Assembly: GCA_023432565.1 (NCBI GenBank)
Contig: JAEYUL010000043.1
Coordinates: 1 to 61,496, forward strand
Source of the DNA: Actinomycetes bacterium
Lineage (GTDB): Bacteria; Actinomycetota; Actinomycetes; Actinomycetales; Cellulomonadaceae
Reading direction: 5' to 3'
DNA length: 61,496 bases
The position numbers and the translations under genes were made by a program. The first letter of the stretch is position 1. Each line of letters opens with the position of its first letter. This document shows, piece by piece, positions 54,572 to 61,496 of this stretch. Under the pieces are notes generated by a model, which saw nothing but the letters and a program-made list of their open reading frames with translations, was not told where the DNA came from and did no database searches.

Positions 54572-55552
54572 CTACAAGAGCTCGTTGGCGTCCTGCGGAC
54601 GCGGGTGGGCCAGGTACCAGTCGGCGGTCTGCTTGATACCCGTGGCCAGGTCGACCACCGGCTCGAAGCCGAGCGCCTGGAGCTTGGCCGTGTCAGGGCA
54701 CCGCCGCGGCGTGCCGCCCACGGGGGCCGGCCCTGCGACGAGCTCGACGTCGTCCAGCCCGACCGCGTGCGCGACGGTCCTGGTGAGCTCGGCGATCGTG
54801 ACCTCGTGCATCGACCCCACGTGGTAGACGCTCATCGTCTCGCCGTGCTGCCACATCGTCAGGATGCCCGCGACGATGTCGTCGACATGGCAGAACGCGC
54901 GCGTCTCGGAGCCGTCGCCCTGCAGCTCGATGCGGCTGGTGCCGTCCTCGAGCGCTGCCTTGGCCTTCGCCACGAGCTGCGGGATCACGTGCTTCCAGCC
55001 CATGTCGGGGCCATAGACGTTGTGCGGCCGGAACACCTGGACCTTCTCCAGCTCGTCGCGCCCGTAGTTGAACGCGATGAGCTCCGAGACGAGCTTGGAC
55101 CCACCGTAGGAGTACCGAGGGTTCAGGGAGTCGGGGATCACCATGGGCACGGTCTCCGGCGTCGGGACCAGCGCGGGCGTCTGGTAGACCTCGGCCGACG
55201 ACGCGACGACGAGGTCCGGAACTCCTGCGGCGATGCACGCCTCCGTGACGGCCAGGGCGCCACGCACCCCGACGTCGAGCACGAGGCGCGGACGGGTGTA
55301 GAAGTTCTCGGTGCCGTTGATCGCGGCGAGGTGGAAGACCGCGTCGGTGCCCGTGAGCGCATCGGTCAGCGCGGGCGCGTCCCGCACGTCGACGCCGACG
55401 AGGGTGATCTCCTCGAGCACGTCGTCGAGCCGCGACGCCCTGCCGCGCAGGAGGTTGTCGATCGCGAGGACCTCGTGCCCGCGTTCGAGCAGCTCACGCA
55501 CCAGGTAGGCGCCGATGAACCCGGCCGCGCCGGTGACGGCGACCCGCGCCAT
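54572..55552 (-). CDS. NAD-dependent nucleotide-sugar epimerase/dehydratase
   Basis: A 326-residue extended short-chain dehydrogenase. VAVTGAAGFIGAYLVRELL (NAD binding), SSAEVYQTP, RYSYGGSKLVSE (Tyr-x3-Lys), FRPHNVYGPDMG and the terminal PRRCPDTAKLQALGF fit the GalE/RmlB/WcaG superfamily. It changes the configuration or dehydrates a nucleotide sugar. The ATG overlaps the stop of the dehydrogenase gene by one base. The two are cotranscribed and likely act in one sugar pathway. Confidence 0.87.
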   Translation of the reverse strand: MARVAVTGAAGFIGAYLVRELLERGHEVLAIDNLLRGRASRLDDVLEEITLVGVDVRDAPALTDALTGTDAVFHLAAINGTENFYTRPRLVLDVGVRGALAVTEACIAAGVPDLVVASSAEVYQTPALVPTPETVPMVIPDSLNPRYSYGGSKLVSELIAFNYGRDELEKVQVFRPHNVYGPDMGWKHVIPQLVAKAKAALEDGTSRIELQGDGSETRAFCHVDDIVAGILTMWQHGETMSVYHVGSMHEVTIAELTRTVAHAVGLDDVELVAGPAPVGGTPRRCPDTAKLQALGFEPVVDLATGIKQTADWYLAHPRPQDANELL

Positions 55553-56883
55553 CAGAACTTCCCCGCGAGGTTGCCGACGGTGAAGTACGAGCCGGTCAGG
55601 ATGTCCGCGGGGCGGTCGGCGAGGTTGTTCCAGTAGTCGAACACGAAGCCGTTGTCGGACATCGTCATGAGGGTGCGCTCCAGGTCGATCGACGAGAACG
55701 CCGGGTGGTTGTTGGCCACGACGAGCAGGTCGGCGCCCGTGCACGCCTCGCCGAGGGTGTCGTGCACCTCGACGTCGCCCAGGGTGCGCAGCACCTCCGG
55801 CTCGACGACGGGGTCGTACAGACGGATCGTCCCGCACCGTCCGCTCGCCCGCAGGCGTTCGAGCACGGGGAGCGACATCGAGCCCCGCAGGTCGTCGGTC
55901 TCGGGTCGTCCCTTGAAGGCCAGCCCCGCGACGACCACGGTGTAGGGGCCGGGCTTGCGGCGGTCGAGCTCGGCCAGGACGGCATCGATGGTCTCGGCCG
56001 GCTGCCGCTCGTTCACGGCGCGGGCCGCGCGGGTGATCTCCAGGTCGACGCCGTAGGCGTCGAGCGACGCGGCGAGGATGTGAGGGTCCTTCTCCAGGCA
56101 CGGGCCGCCGACGAGCCCCGGCAGTGCGACGTCGGTGCGGGAGTACCCGAGCTTGCCGAAGCGGATGACCTCGTTGGCGTTCACGCCGATGGCGTCGCAC
56201 GCGCGGGCGACCTCGTTCGCGAACGCGAAGCGGACGTCTCGTGAGGTGTTGTCCACGAGCTTGATCATCTCGGCGGTCTCGGGGTCCGAGACGCGCACGA
56301 TCGTGTTCGTCAGACGGCTGAACAGCGCGGCGGCGGAGCCTGCGGCGGCCGGGTCCATGCCGCCGACGATCTGCGGGAGCAGCGTGAGCTCGCGCAGCGC
56401 GTCGCCCTCGAGCGTGCGCTCGGGGCACATCGCGAGCTTGAAGCGTCGGCCCGAGGCCTCGAGGATCGGGCGCACCACGTCCCGCGTGGTGCCCACCCGG
56501 ACGGTCGAGCGCAGGATCACGGTCGCGTCGTCGGGCATGTGCTCGGCGACCTCGCGGGTCGCCGCCTCGATCATGTCGAGCCGTGGCTCACGGGTTCCGG
56601 CGAGCAGGGGAGTGCCCACCGTCAGGACGTAGTACGCCGCGGGCGGGATGTCGGCGGTGGTCTGGGACGCCCGGAAGCGCCCGCCGTCCACGGCGGCTGC
56701 GAGCGCAGGCGCGAGTCCGACCTCCGAGAAGTGGGGGATCCCCTTGTTCGTGAGCTCGACCACGTCGAGGCGCCGCTCGACGCCGTGCACGCGCACGCCC
56801 CTGCGGGCGAGCGCGACGCCGAGCGTCAGGCCGACGTACCCCAGCCCGACCACGACGACGTCCAGGCGGTCCTCGGTGTCCAT
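55552..56883 (-). CDS. UDP-glucose/GDP-mannose/UDP-ManNAc-type 6-dehydrogenase
   Basis: A 443-residue nucleotide-sugar dehydrogenase that makes a uronic acid precursor with two NAD+. VVVGLGYVGLTLGVALARRG is the Rossmann fold, CPERTLEGDALREL and KLVDNTSRDVRFAFANE are central helices, and GGPCLEKDP holds the catalytic Cys262. It most resembles UDP-N-acetylmannosamine/UDP-glucose dehydrogenases. It provides an acidic sugar for the glycan. The ATG follows AAGGAG by eight bases. Confidence 0.93.
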   Translation of the reverse strand: MDTEDRLDVVVVGLGYVGLTLGVALARRGVRVHGVERRLDVVELTNKGIPHFSEVGLAPALAAAVDGGRFRASQTTADIPPAAYYVLTVGTPLLAGTREPRLDMIEAATREVAEHMPDDATVILRSTVRVGTTRDVVRPILEASGRRFKLAMCPERTLEGDALRELTLLPQIVGGMDPAAAGSAAALFSRLTNTIVRVSDPETAEMIKLVDNTSRDVRFAFANEVARACDAIGVNANEVIRFGKLGYSRTDVALPGLVGGPCLEKDPHILAASLDAYGVDLEITRAARAVNERQPAETIDAVLAELDRRKPGPYTVVVAGLAFKGRPETDDLRGSMSLPVLERLRASGRCGTIRLYDPVVEPEVLRTLGDVEVHDTLGEACTGADLLVVANNHPAFSSIDLERTLMTMSDNGFVFDYWNNLADRPADILTGSYFTVGNLAGKF

Positions 56884-56939
56884 GTGGCGGTCTCCTTCGC
56901 GGGTCATGGCGTGCACGGGTGCGCCGCCGTGGCCCTGCG

Positions 56940-56990
56940 ATTCTCACCGGGACGTAACGGACACGCCAGGATGAACCGGACGTTTCACCC
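56940..56990 (-). promoter_or_regulatory. Promoter D of the glycan locus (GGGTGAAA site and -10)
   Basis: Minus strand GGGTGAAACGTCCGG begins at 56990. The -10-like GAGAAT begins at 56945, 45 bases on. It precedes the dehydrogenase-epimerase operon. CGTCCGGTT also occurs in promoter E. Confidence 0.45.
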
Positions 56991-57085
56991 ACTGTTCGCC
57001 CGATCGGTCCTGCGGGCCCGTGACATCGGCCGCCGGGGCGCTCCCGGCGCGCGGGGGCCGGGCGCGACGTGTCGGCCCGCGCTCG

Positions 57086-57091
57086 TAGACT
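57086..57091 (+). promoter_or_regulatory. Possible -10 of mfd
   Basis: TAGACT stands about 125 bases before the mfd ATG. No good -35 is visible. Confidence 0.3.
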
Positions 57092-57216
57092 CGTTGCCGC
57101 CCCCCGTGTCCCGCCGGACCCGGGGTCTTGGTGCTGCCTGGTCGCACGTGTGCGACGCGAACCTCACGCGGACGGGTTCCCCCGGCCGCCGACCCTGCGA
57201 GAGGTCTCCTGACTCG

Positions 57217-60200
57217 ATGGACCTGACCGGACTCCTGCCAGCCCTGCTCGCCGACCCGGCTGCCGCTGCCGCGCTCGAGGCGCTGCCCGCACGCGGTGCG
57301 GTCGACGTCGTGGGGCCTGCGGGCGTGCGGCCGCCGCTGCTCGCGGCGCTCGCCGGGGCCGGCGGTCACACCCAGGGGCGTCCGCTCGTCGTGACCACCG
57401 CGACGGGCCGCGACGCCGACGAGCTCGCCTCCGCGCTGCGCTGCTACCTGCCGGACGACGACGTCGCGGTGCTGCCCGCGTGGGAGACGCTCCCGCACGA
57501 GCGGCTCTCACCGCGTGCGGACACGGTCGCGCGGCGGCTGGCGGTGTTCCGCCGGCTCGCGCACCCGGCGCCCGAGCCGGGGCCGAGCGGACCGATCCGC
57601 GTGCTCGTCGTCCCCGTCCGGGCGCTGCTGCAGCCGGTGGTCGAGGGGCTCGGCGAGCTGCGGCCGGTCGAGGTCGCCGTCGGGGACCGGGTCGACCTCG
57701 AGGACCTCACGCAGCGGCTCGTCGACGCCGCGTACAGCCGCGTGGACATGGTCGAGAAGCGCGGCGAGTTCGCGGTGCGTGGCGGCATCCTGGACGTGTT
57801 CCCGCCCACCGAGTCGCACCCGCTGCGCATCGAGCTGTGGGGTGAGGACGTCGAGGAGATCCGCTGGTTCTCGGTCGCGGACCAGCGTTCGCTCGAGATC
57901 GCCGAGCACGGGCTGTGGGCGCCCCCGTGCCGCGAGATCCTGCTGACCGAGGCGGTGCGCGAGCGTGCGGCGACGCTCGTCACGCAGCTCCCCGGCGCGA
58001 TCGACATGCTCGACAGGCTCGCGGCCGGGATCGCTGTCGAGGGCATGGAGTCGTTGGCACCCGTGCTCGTCGACCGCATGGTCCCCGTGCTCGACCTCGT
58101 CCCCGACGACGCGCTGATGGTGCTGGTCGACCCGGAGCGGATCCGGCGCCGCGCGCACGACCTGGTCGCGACCACGCAGGAGTTCCTCGAGGCGGCGTGG
58201 ACGTCGGCCGCGGCGGGTGCCGCGACGCCGCTCGACCTGTCGGCGGCGTCGTTCGCGACCTTCGCCGACGTCCGGGCGCTCGCGGCGGTGCGGGGTCTGG
58301 GCTGGTGGACGCTGTCCGGCTTCACGCTCGACGCGGGGGCCGACGACGCGCACGCGGATGCCCCGGTGCGCGACAGCGACGGCGTGGAGACGCTCGTCGT
58401 GGGGGCACGCGACGTCGAGCGGTACCGCGGCGAGGTGGCGCGCGCCGTGGCCGACGTGCGTGCCCTGCAGCAGTCCGGGTGGCGGCTCGTGCTCGCGACC
58501 GAGGGGCACGGCCCCGCGCAGCGCATGGTCGAGCAGCTCAAGGCAGCGGACTGCCCCGCGCGGCTCGTCGGCGCGATCGACGCCGAGCCCGAGGGTGGCG
58601 TGGTGCTCGTCGTGCCCGCGCCGGTGGGCCCGGGGTTCGTCGCGGAGCCGATTCACCTCGCGGTGTTCTCCGAGTCCGACCTGACGGGGCGGGCGGGGTC
58701 CTCGACGCGCGACATGCGCAGGATGCCGAGCCGCCGGCGCAACGTCGTCGACCCGCTCGCGCTGCGGGCCGGCGACTTCGTCGTGCACGAGCAGCACGGC
58801 GTGGGCCGGTTCGTCGACCTGGTCCAGCGGACCATCGGCTCGGGTGCCGCCGCGGCGACGCGCGAGTACCTGGTGATCGAGTACGCGTCGTCCAAGCGCG
58901 GGCAGCCGGGGGACCGGCTGTACGTGCCGACGGACCAGCTCGACCAGGTGACGAAGTACGTGGGCGGCGAGGCGCCGAGCCTGAACCGCATGGGTGGCTC
59001 CGACTGGGCCAAGACCAAGGGCCGGGCGCGCAAGGCGGTCAAGGAGATCGCCTCCGAGCTCATCCGCCTGTACTCGGCCCGCATGGCCACGGCGGGGCAC
59101 GCCTTCGGCCCGGACACCCCGTGGCAGCGCGAGCTCGAGGACGCGTTCGCGTACGTCGAGACGCCGGACCAGGCGGCGACGATCGACGAGGTCAAGGCCG
59201 ACATGGAGAAGCCGATCCCGATGGACCGGCTGGTGTGCGGCGACGTCGGCTACGGCAAGACGGAGATCGCGGTGCGCGCCGCGTTCAAGGCCGTGCAGGA
59301 CGGCAAGCAGGTCGCGGTCCTCGTCCCGACGACGCTGCTCGTCCAGCAGCACCTCGACACGTTCACGGAGCGCTACTCGGCCTTCCCCGTCACGGTCAAG
59401 GCGTTGTCGCGGTTCCAGACCGCCAAGGAGAGCAAGGCGATCGTCGACGGGCTCGCCGACGGCTCGGTCGACGTGGTGATCGGCACCCACCGGCTCATCA
59501 CGGGCGAGGTGCGGTTCAAGGACCTCGGGCTCGTCGTGATCGACGAGGAGCAGCGGTTCGGCGTCGAGCACAAGGAGACGCTCAAGGCGCTGCGCACGAA
59601 CGTGGACGTCCTGGCGATGTCCGCCACGCCGATCCCGCGCACGCTCGAGATGGCCGTGACCGGCATCCGGGAGATGTCCACGCTCGCGACCCCGCCCGAG
59701 GAGCGGCACCCGGTGCTGACGTTCGTCGGCGCGTACGAGGAGAAGCAGATCTCTGCGGCGATCCGTCGTGAGCTGCTGCGCGAGGGTCAGGTCTTCTACG
59801 TCCACAACCGCGTCGAGTCGATCGAACGCACGGCGTCGCGTCTCAACGAGCTCGTGCCCGAGGCCCGCATCGCCGTCGCGCACGGGAAGATGAACGAGCA
59901 CCAGCTCGAGCAGGTGATCGTCGACTTCTGGGAGAAGCGGTTCGACGTCCTGGTCTGCACGACGATCGTCGAGACCGGCCTGGACATCTCCAACGCGAAC
60001 ACGCTCATCCTCGAGCGCGCGGACCTGCTGGGGCTGTCCCAGCTGCACCAGCTGCGCGGCCGGGTGGGCCGTGGCCGGGAGCGGGCGTACGCCTACTTCC
60101 TGTACCCGCCGGAGAAGCCGCTCACCGAGACCGCGCACGACCGGCTGCAGACGATCGCCGCCAACACCGACCTGGGCGCGGGCATGGCCGTGGCGATGAA

Positions 60201-60831
60201 GGACCTCGAGATCCGCGGTGCGGGCAACCTGCTCGGCGGCGAGCAGTCGGGCCACATCGAGGGTGTGGGCTTCGACCTGTACATCCGGATGGTCGGCGAG
60301 GCCGTCGCGGCGTTCCGCGACGACGTCCCCGAGGAGCTGCCGGACGTCACGATCGAGCTGCCGGTCGACGCGCACATCCCGCACGACTACATCGCGCACG
60401 AGCGGCTGCGCCTCGAGGCGTACCGCAAGCTGGCGGTCGCTACCGACGAGGCCGCGCTGCGCGAGGTGCGCGCCGAGCTCGTCGACCGGTACGGACCGGT
60501 GCCCGAGGCGGTCGACAACCTGTTCGAGGTGGCCCAGTTCCGGCACCATGCGCGCCGCGCGGGGCTGTCCGACATCACGGCCCAGGGCAAGTTCGTGCGG
60601 TTCGCGCCGCTCGAGCTGCCCGAGTCCGCGCAGCTGCGCCTCAAGCGCCTGTACCCGGGCTCGGTCCTCAAGCCCGCGCTGCGCACCGTGCTCGTGCCCT
60701 TCCCGACGACCGCGCGGATCGGCGGCAAGCCGCTGCACGGCCGCGAGGTCCTGGCGTGGTGCCGTCAGCTCATCGACGCGATCGTCCTCAACGACGTCTC
60801 GGCGGCCGCCCAGCTCGGCACCACGCGCTGA
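57217..60831 (+). CDS. mfd: Transcription-repair coupling factor
   Basis: A 1204-residue DNA translocase that removes RNA polymerase stalled at DNA damage and recruits UvrA. The N-terminal UvrB-like region, the CarD/RNA polymerase interaction domain (about 515-600; FVVHEQHGVGRFVDL), helicase motif I GDVGYGKTE (about 675-683), DEEQRFG (motif II), SATPIPRTL and the QLRGRVGRGRERAYAYF motif VI, and the TRCF C-terminal domain are all present. The start is ATG at 57217. It looks intact and housekeeping. An ABC permease follows. Confidence 0.97.
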   Translation: MDLTGLLPALLADPAAAAALEALPARGAVDVVGPAGVRPPLLAALAGAGGHTQGRPLVVTTATGRDADELASALRCYLPDDDVAVLPAWETLPHERLSPRADTVARRLAVFRRLAHPAPEPGPSGPIRVLVVPVRALLQPVVEGLGELRPVEVAVGDRVDLEDLTQRLVDAAYSRVDMVEKRGEFAVRGGILDVFPPTESHPLRIELWGEDVEEIRWFSVADQRSLEIAEHGLWAPPCREILLTEAVRERAATLVTQLPGAIDMLDRLAAGIAVEGMESLAPVLVDRMVPVLDLVPDDALMVLVDPERIRRRAHDLVATTQEFLEAAWTSAAAGAATPLDLSAASFATFADVRALAAVRGLGWWTLSGFTLDAGADDAHADAPVRDSDGVETLVVGARDVERYRGEVARAVADVRALQQSGWRLVLATEGHGPAQRMVEQLKAADCPARLVGAIDAEPEGGVVLVVPAPVGPGFVAEPIHLAVFSESDLTGRAGSSTRDMRRMPSRRRNVVDPLALRAGDFVVHEQHGVGRFVDLVQRTIGSGAAAATREYLVIEYASSKRGQPGDRLYVPTDQLDQVTKYVGGEAPSLNRMGGSDWAKTKGRARKAVKEIASELIRLYSARMATAGHAFGPDTPWQRELEDAFAYVETPDQAATIDEVKADMEKPIPMDRLVCGDVGYGKTEIAVRAAFKAVQDGKQVAVLVPTTLLVQQHLDTFTERYSAFPVTVKALSRFQTAKESKAIVDGLADGSVDVVIGTHRLITGEVRFKDLGLVVIDEEQRFGVEHKETLKALRTNVDVLAMSATPIPRTLEMAVTGIREMSTLATPPEERHPVLTFVGAYEEKQISAAIRRELLREGQVFYVHNRVESIERTASRLNELVPEARIAVAHGKMNEHQLEQVIVDFWEKRFDVLVCTTIVETGLDISNANTLILERADLLGLSQLHQLRGRVGRGRERAYAYFLYPPEKPLTETAHDRLQTIAANTDLGAGMAVAMKDLEIRGAGNLLGGEQSGHIEGVGFDLYIRMVGEAVAAFRDDVPEELPDVTIELPVDAHIPHDYIAHERLRLEAYRKLAVATDEAALREVRAELVDRYGPVPEAVDNLFEVAQFRHHARRAGLSDITAQGKFVRFAPLELPESAQLRLKRLYPGSVLKPALRTVLVPFPTTARIGGKPLHGREVLAWCRQLIDAIVLNDVSAAAQLGTTR

Positions 60832-60938
60832 CCGGGCAGACCCCCGCCCGCCATCACAGCCGGGACCGCCGCGGGCCGCGTCACGCCCGCCGCGGCGATC
60901 TCGCCGAGGCGACGGCCGTCTGACGGCGTCGGGTCGTC

Positions 60939-61496
60939 GTGGGGGGGGGGCCGGGCGCCCCCCCCGGGGCCCCCCGCCGCGCCATCGGCCGGACGACCGC
61001 CCGGGCACCGGCCCGGCAGCGCGGCCCGCCGGCGACGCAAGGCCCTGCTGGGCTTCCTCGGCGTCGTGGGCTTCGGGGCCACCTGGGAGGTCGTCGCCCG
61101 GACCGGCGTCGTCGACCAGGACTCCGTGCCGCCGTTCACGACGACGCTCGCACGCCTGGTCACCGAGCTCGGTACCGCCAAGCTCTGGTCGGTGCTCGGC
61201 GACACGGTGCTGACCTGGGCGATCGGGCTGGCCATCTCGGTCTCCGCGGCCCTGGTCATCGGCACCGTCATCGGGCTGGTGCCGTTCCTGCGCCGCGCGA
61301 CGCACACGACGATCGAGTTCCTGCGGCCGATCCCGTCGGTCGCGATCATCCCCCTCGCCGTCCTGCTCCAGGGGCTCTCGCGTGAGGCCGCCCTCATCGT
61401 GGTGGTCTACGCGCCGTTCTGGCAGGTGCTCATCCAGGTGATGTACGGCATCGCCGACGTCGACACCGTCGCGCGCGACACCGCCCGCAGCTTCGG
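60939..61496 (+). CDS. ABC transporter permease (SsuC/TauC-like), 3' partial, start uncertain
   Basis: The frame that is clearly coding begins near 61021 (RRRRKALLGFLGVVGFGATWEVV) and runs off the window end. Membrane helices and the EAA-like region PIPSVAIIPLAVLLQG then DVDTVARDTARSF identify a nitrate/sulfonate/taurine-type permease of PF00528. The first ATG/GTG/TTG in that frame after the mfd stop is the GTG at 61066, inside the first membrane helix. A GTG at 60939 is one frame away, and a run of ten G (60941-60950) lies between. One G fewer would put that GTG in frame, so a base-count error or real frameshift is likely. Confidence 0.7.

Larger units (their letters stand above)
56884..57216. 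other. 333-base divergent intergenic region before mfd
   Basis: No ORF is supported here. It contains promoter D for the dehydrogenase gene on the minus strand and a likely mfd -10 (TAGACT at 57086-57091) on the plus strand. Confidence 0.5.

Noticed and set aside
57508..61305. A very long open frame on the minus strand opposite mfd
   Set aside because: It is the shadow of mfd caused by high third-position G+C. The predicted peptide is Arg/Val/Asp/Leu-rich with no domain, while mfd on the plus strand is complete.

Overview
The window is very GC-rich (about three quarters G+C by eye), its genes use G/C third codon positions heavily, GTG starts are common, and it carries actinobacterial hallmark genes: resuscitation-promoting factors with DUF348 and G5 domains, a type VII secretion (EspC-like) substrate pair, a PMT-type protein mannosyltransferase next to rsmI, and L25/Ctc. 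The gene content and order suggest a Cellulomonas-like member of the Micrococcales. No insertion sequence, prophage, rRNA or CRISPR array was seen. There is one tRNA, tRNA-Gln(TTG).

Layout. 1-12310: a bile-acid/sodium symporter-like carrier, a GH20 hexosaminidase, the convergent mannosyltransferase, rsmI, a nicotinamidase and a lipoprotein sugar dehydrogenase, then a type VII secretion-like pair followed by a large LuxR-family (LAL) ATPase regulator and two tiny overlapping ORFs. 12415-21064: a housekeeping run of metG, tatD, two tandem cell-wall lytic factors with different catalytic domains, rsmA, ispE and an ArsR/SRPBCC pair. 21105-30090: an ABC-F protein, MarR and TetR regulators, tRNA-Gln, a repeat-bearing membrane protein, glmU, prs, rplY and pth.

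30242-56883 is a large cell-surface polysaccharide locus. It encodes an initiating sugar-phosphate transferase, a DUF4012 protein, a secreted GH71 alpha-glucanase-like protein, a Wzx-like flippase, a Wzy-like polymerase, a fused Wzz/BY-kinase, an AT3-SGNH acyltransferase, two GT4 glycosyltransferases, two hexapeptide acetyltransferases, GDP-fucose synthase, a nucleotidyltransferase, a CDP-alcohol phosphatidyltransferase, an epimerase, a nucleotide-sugar dehydrogenase and a 1464-residue secreted beta-propeller/LamG/FN3/DNRLRE protein. 57217-61496: mfd, then an incomplete ABC permease.

The most interesting signal is regulatory. Six promoters of the polysaccharide locus, on both strands, carry GGGTGAAA or a close variant starting 45-46 bases upstream of a -10-like hexamer. 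Eight of the nine transcription units in the locus start beside one of these sites. The -35 regions are poor, which suggests a dedicated activator. A second motif, RTCAC-N6-GTTAC, stands before both lytic-factor genes and the GH71 gene and resembles the Streptomyces MtrA/GlnR-type box. Many genes in the window also appear to be leaderless, with a -10 hexamer 6-7 bases before the start codon.
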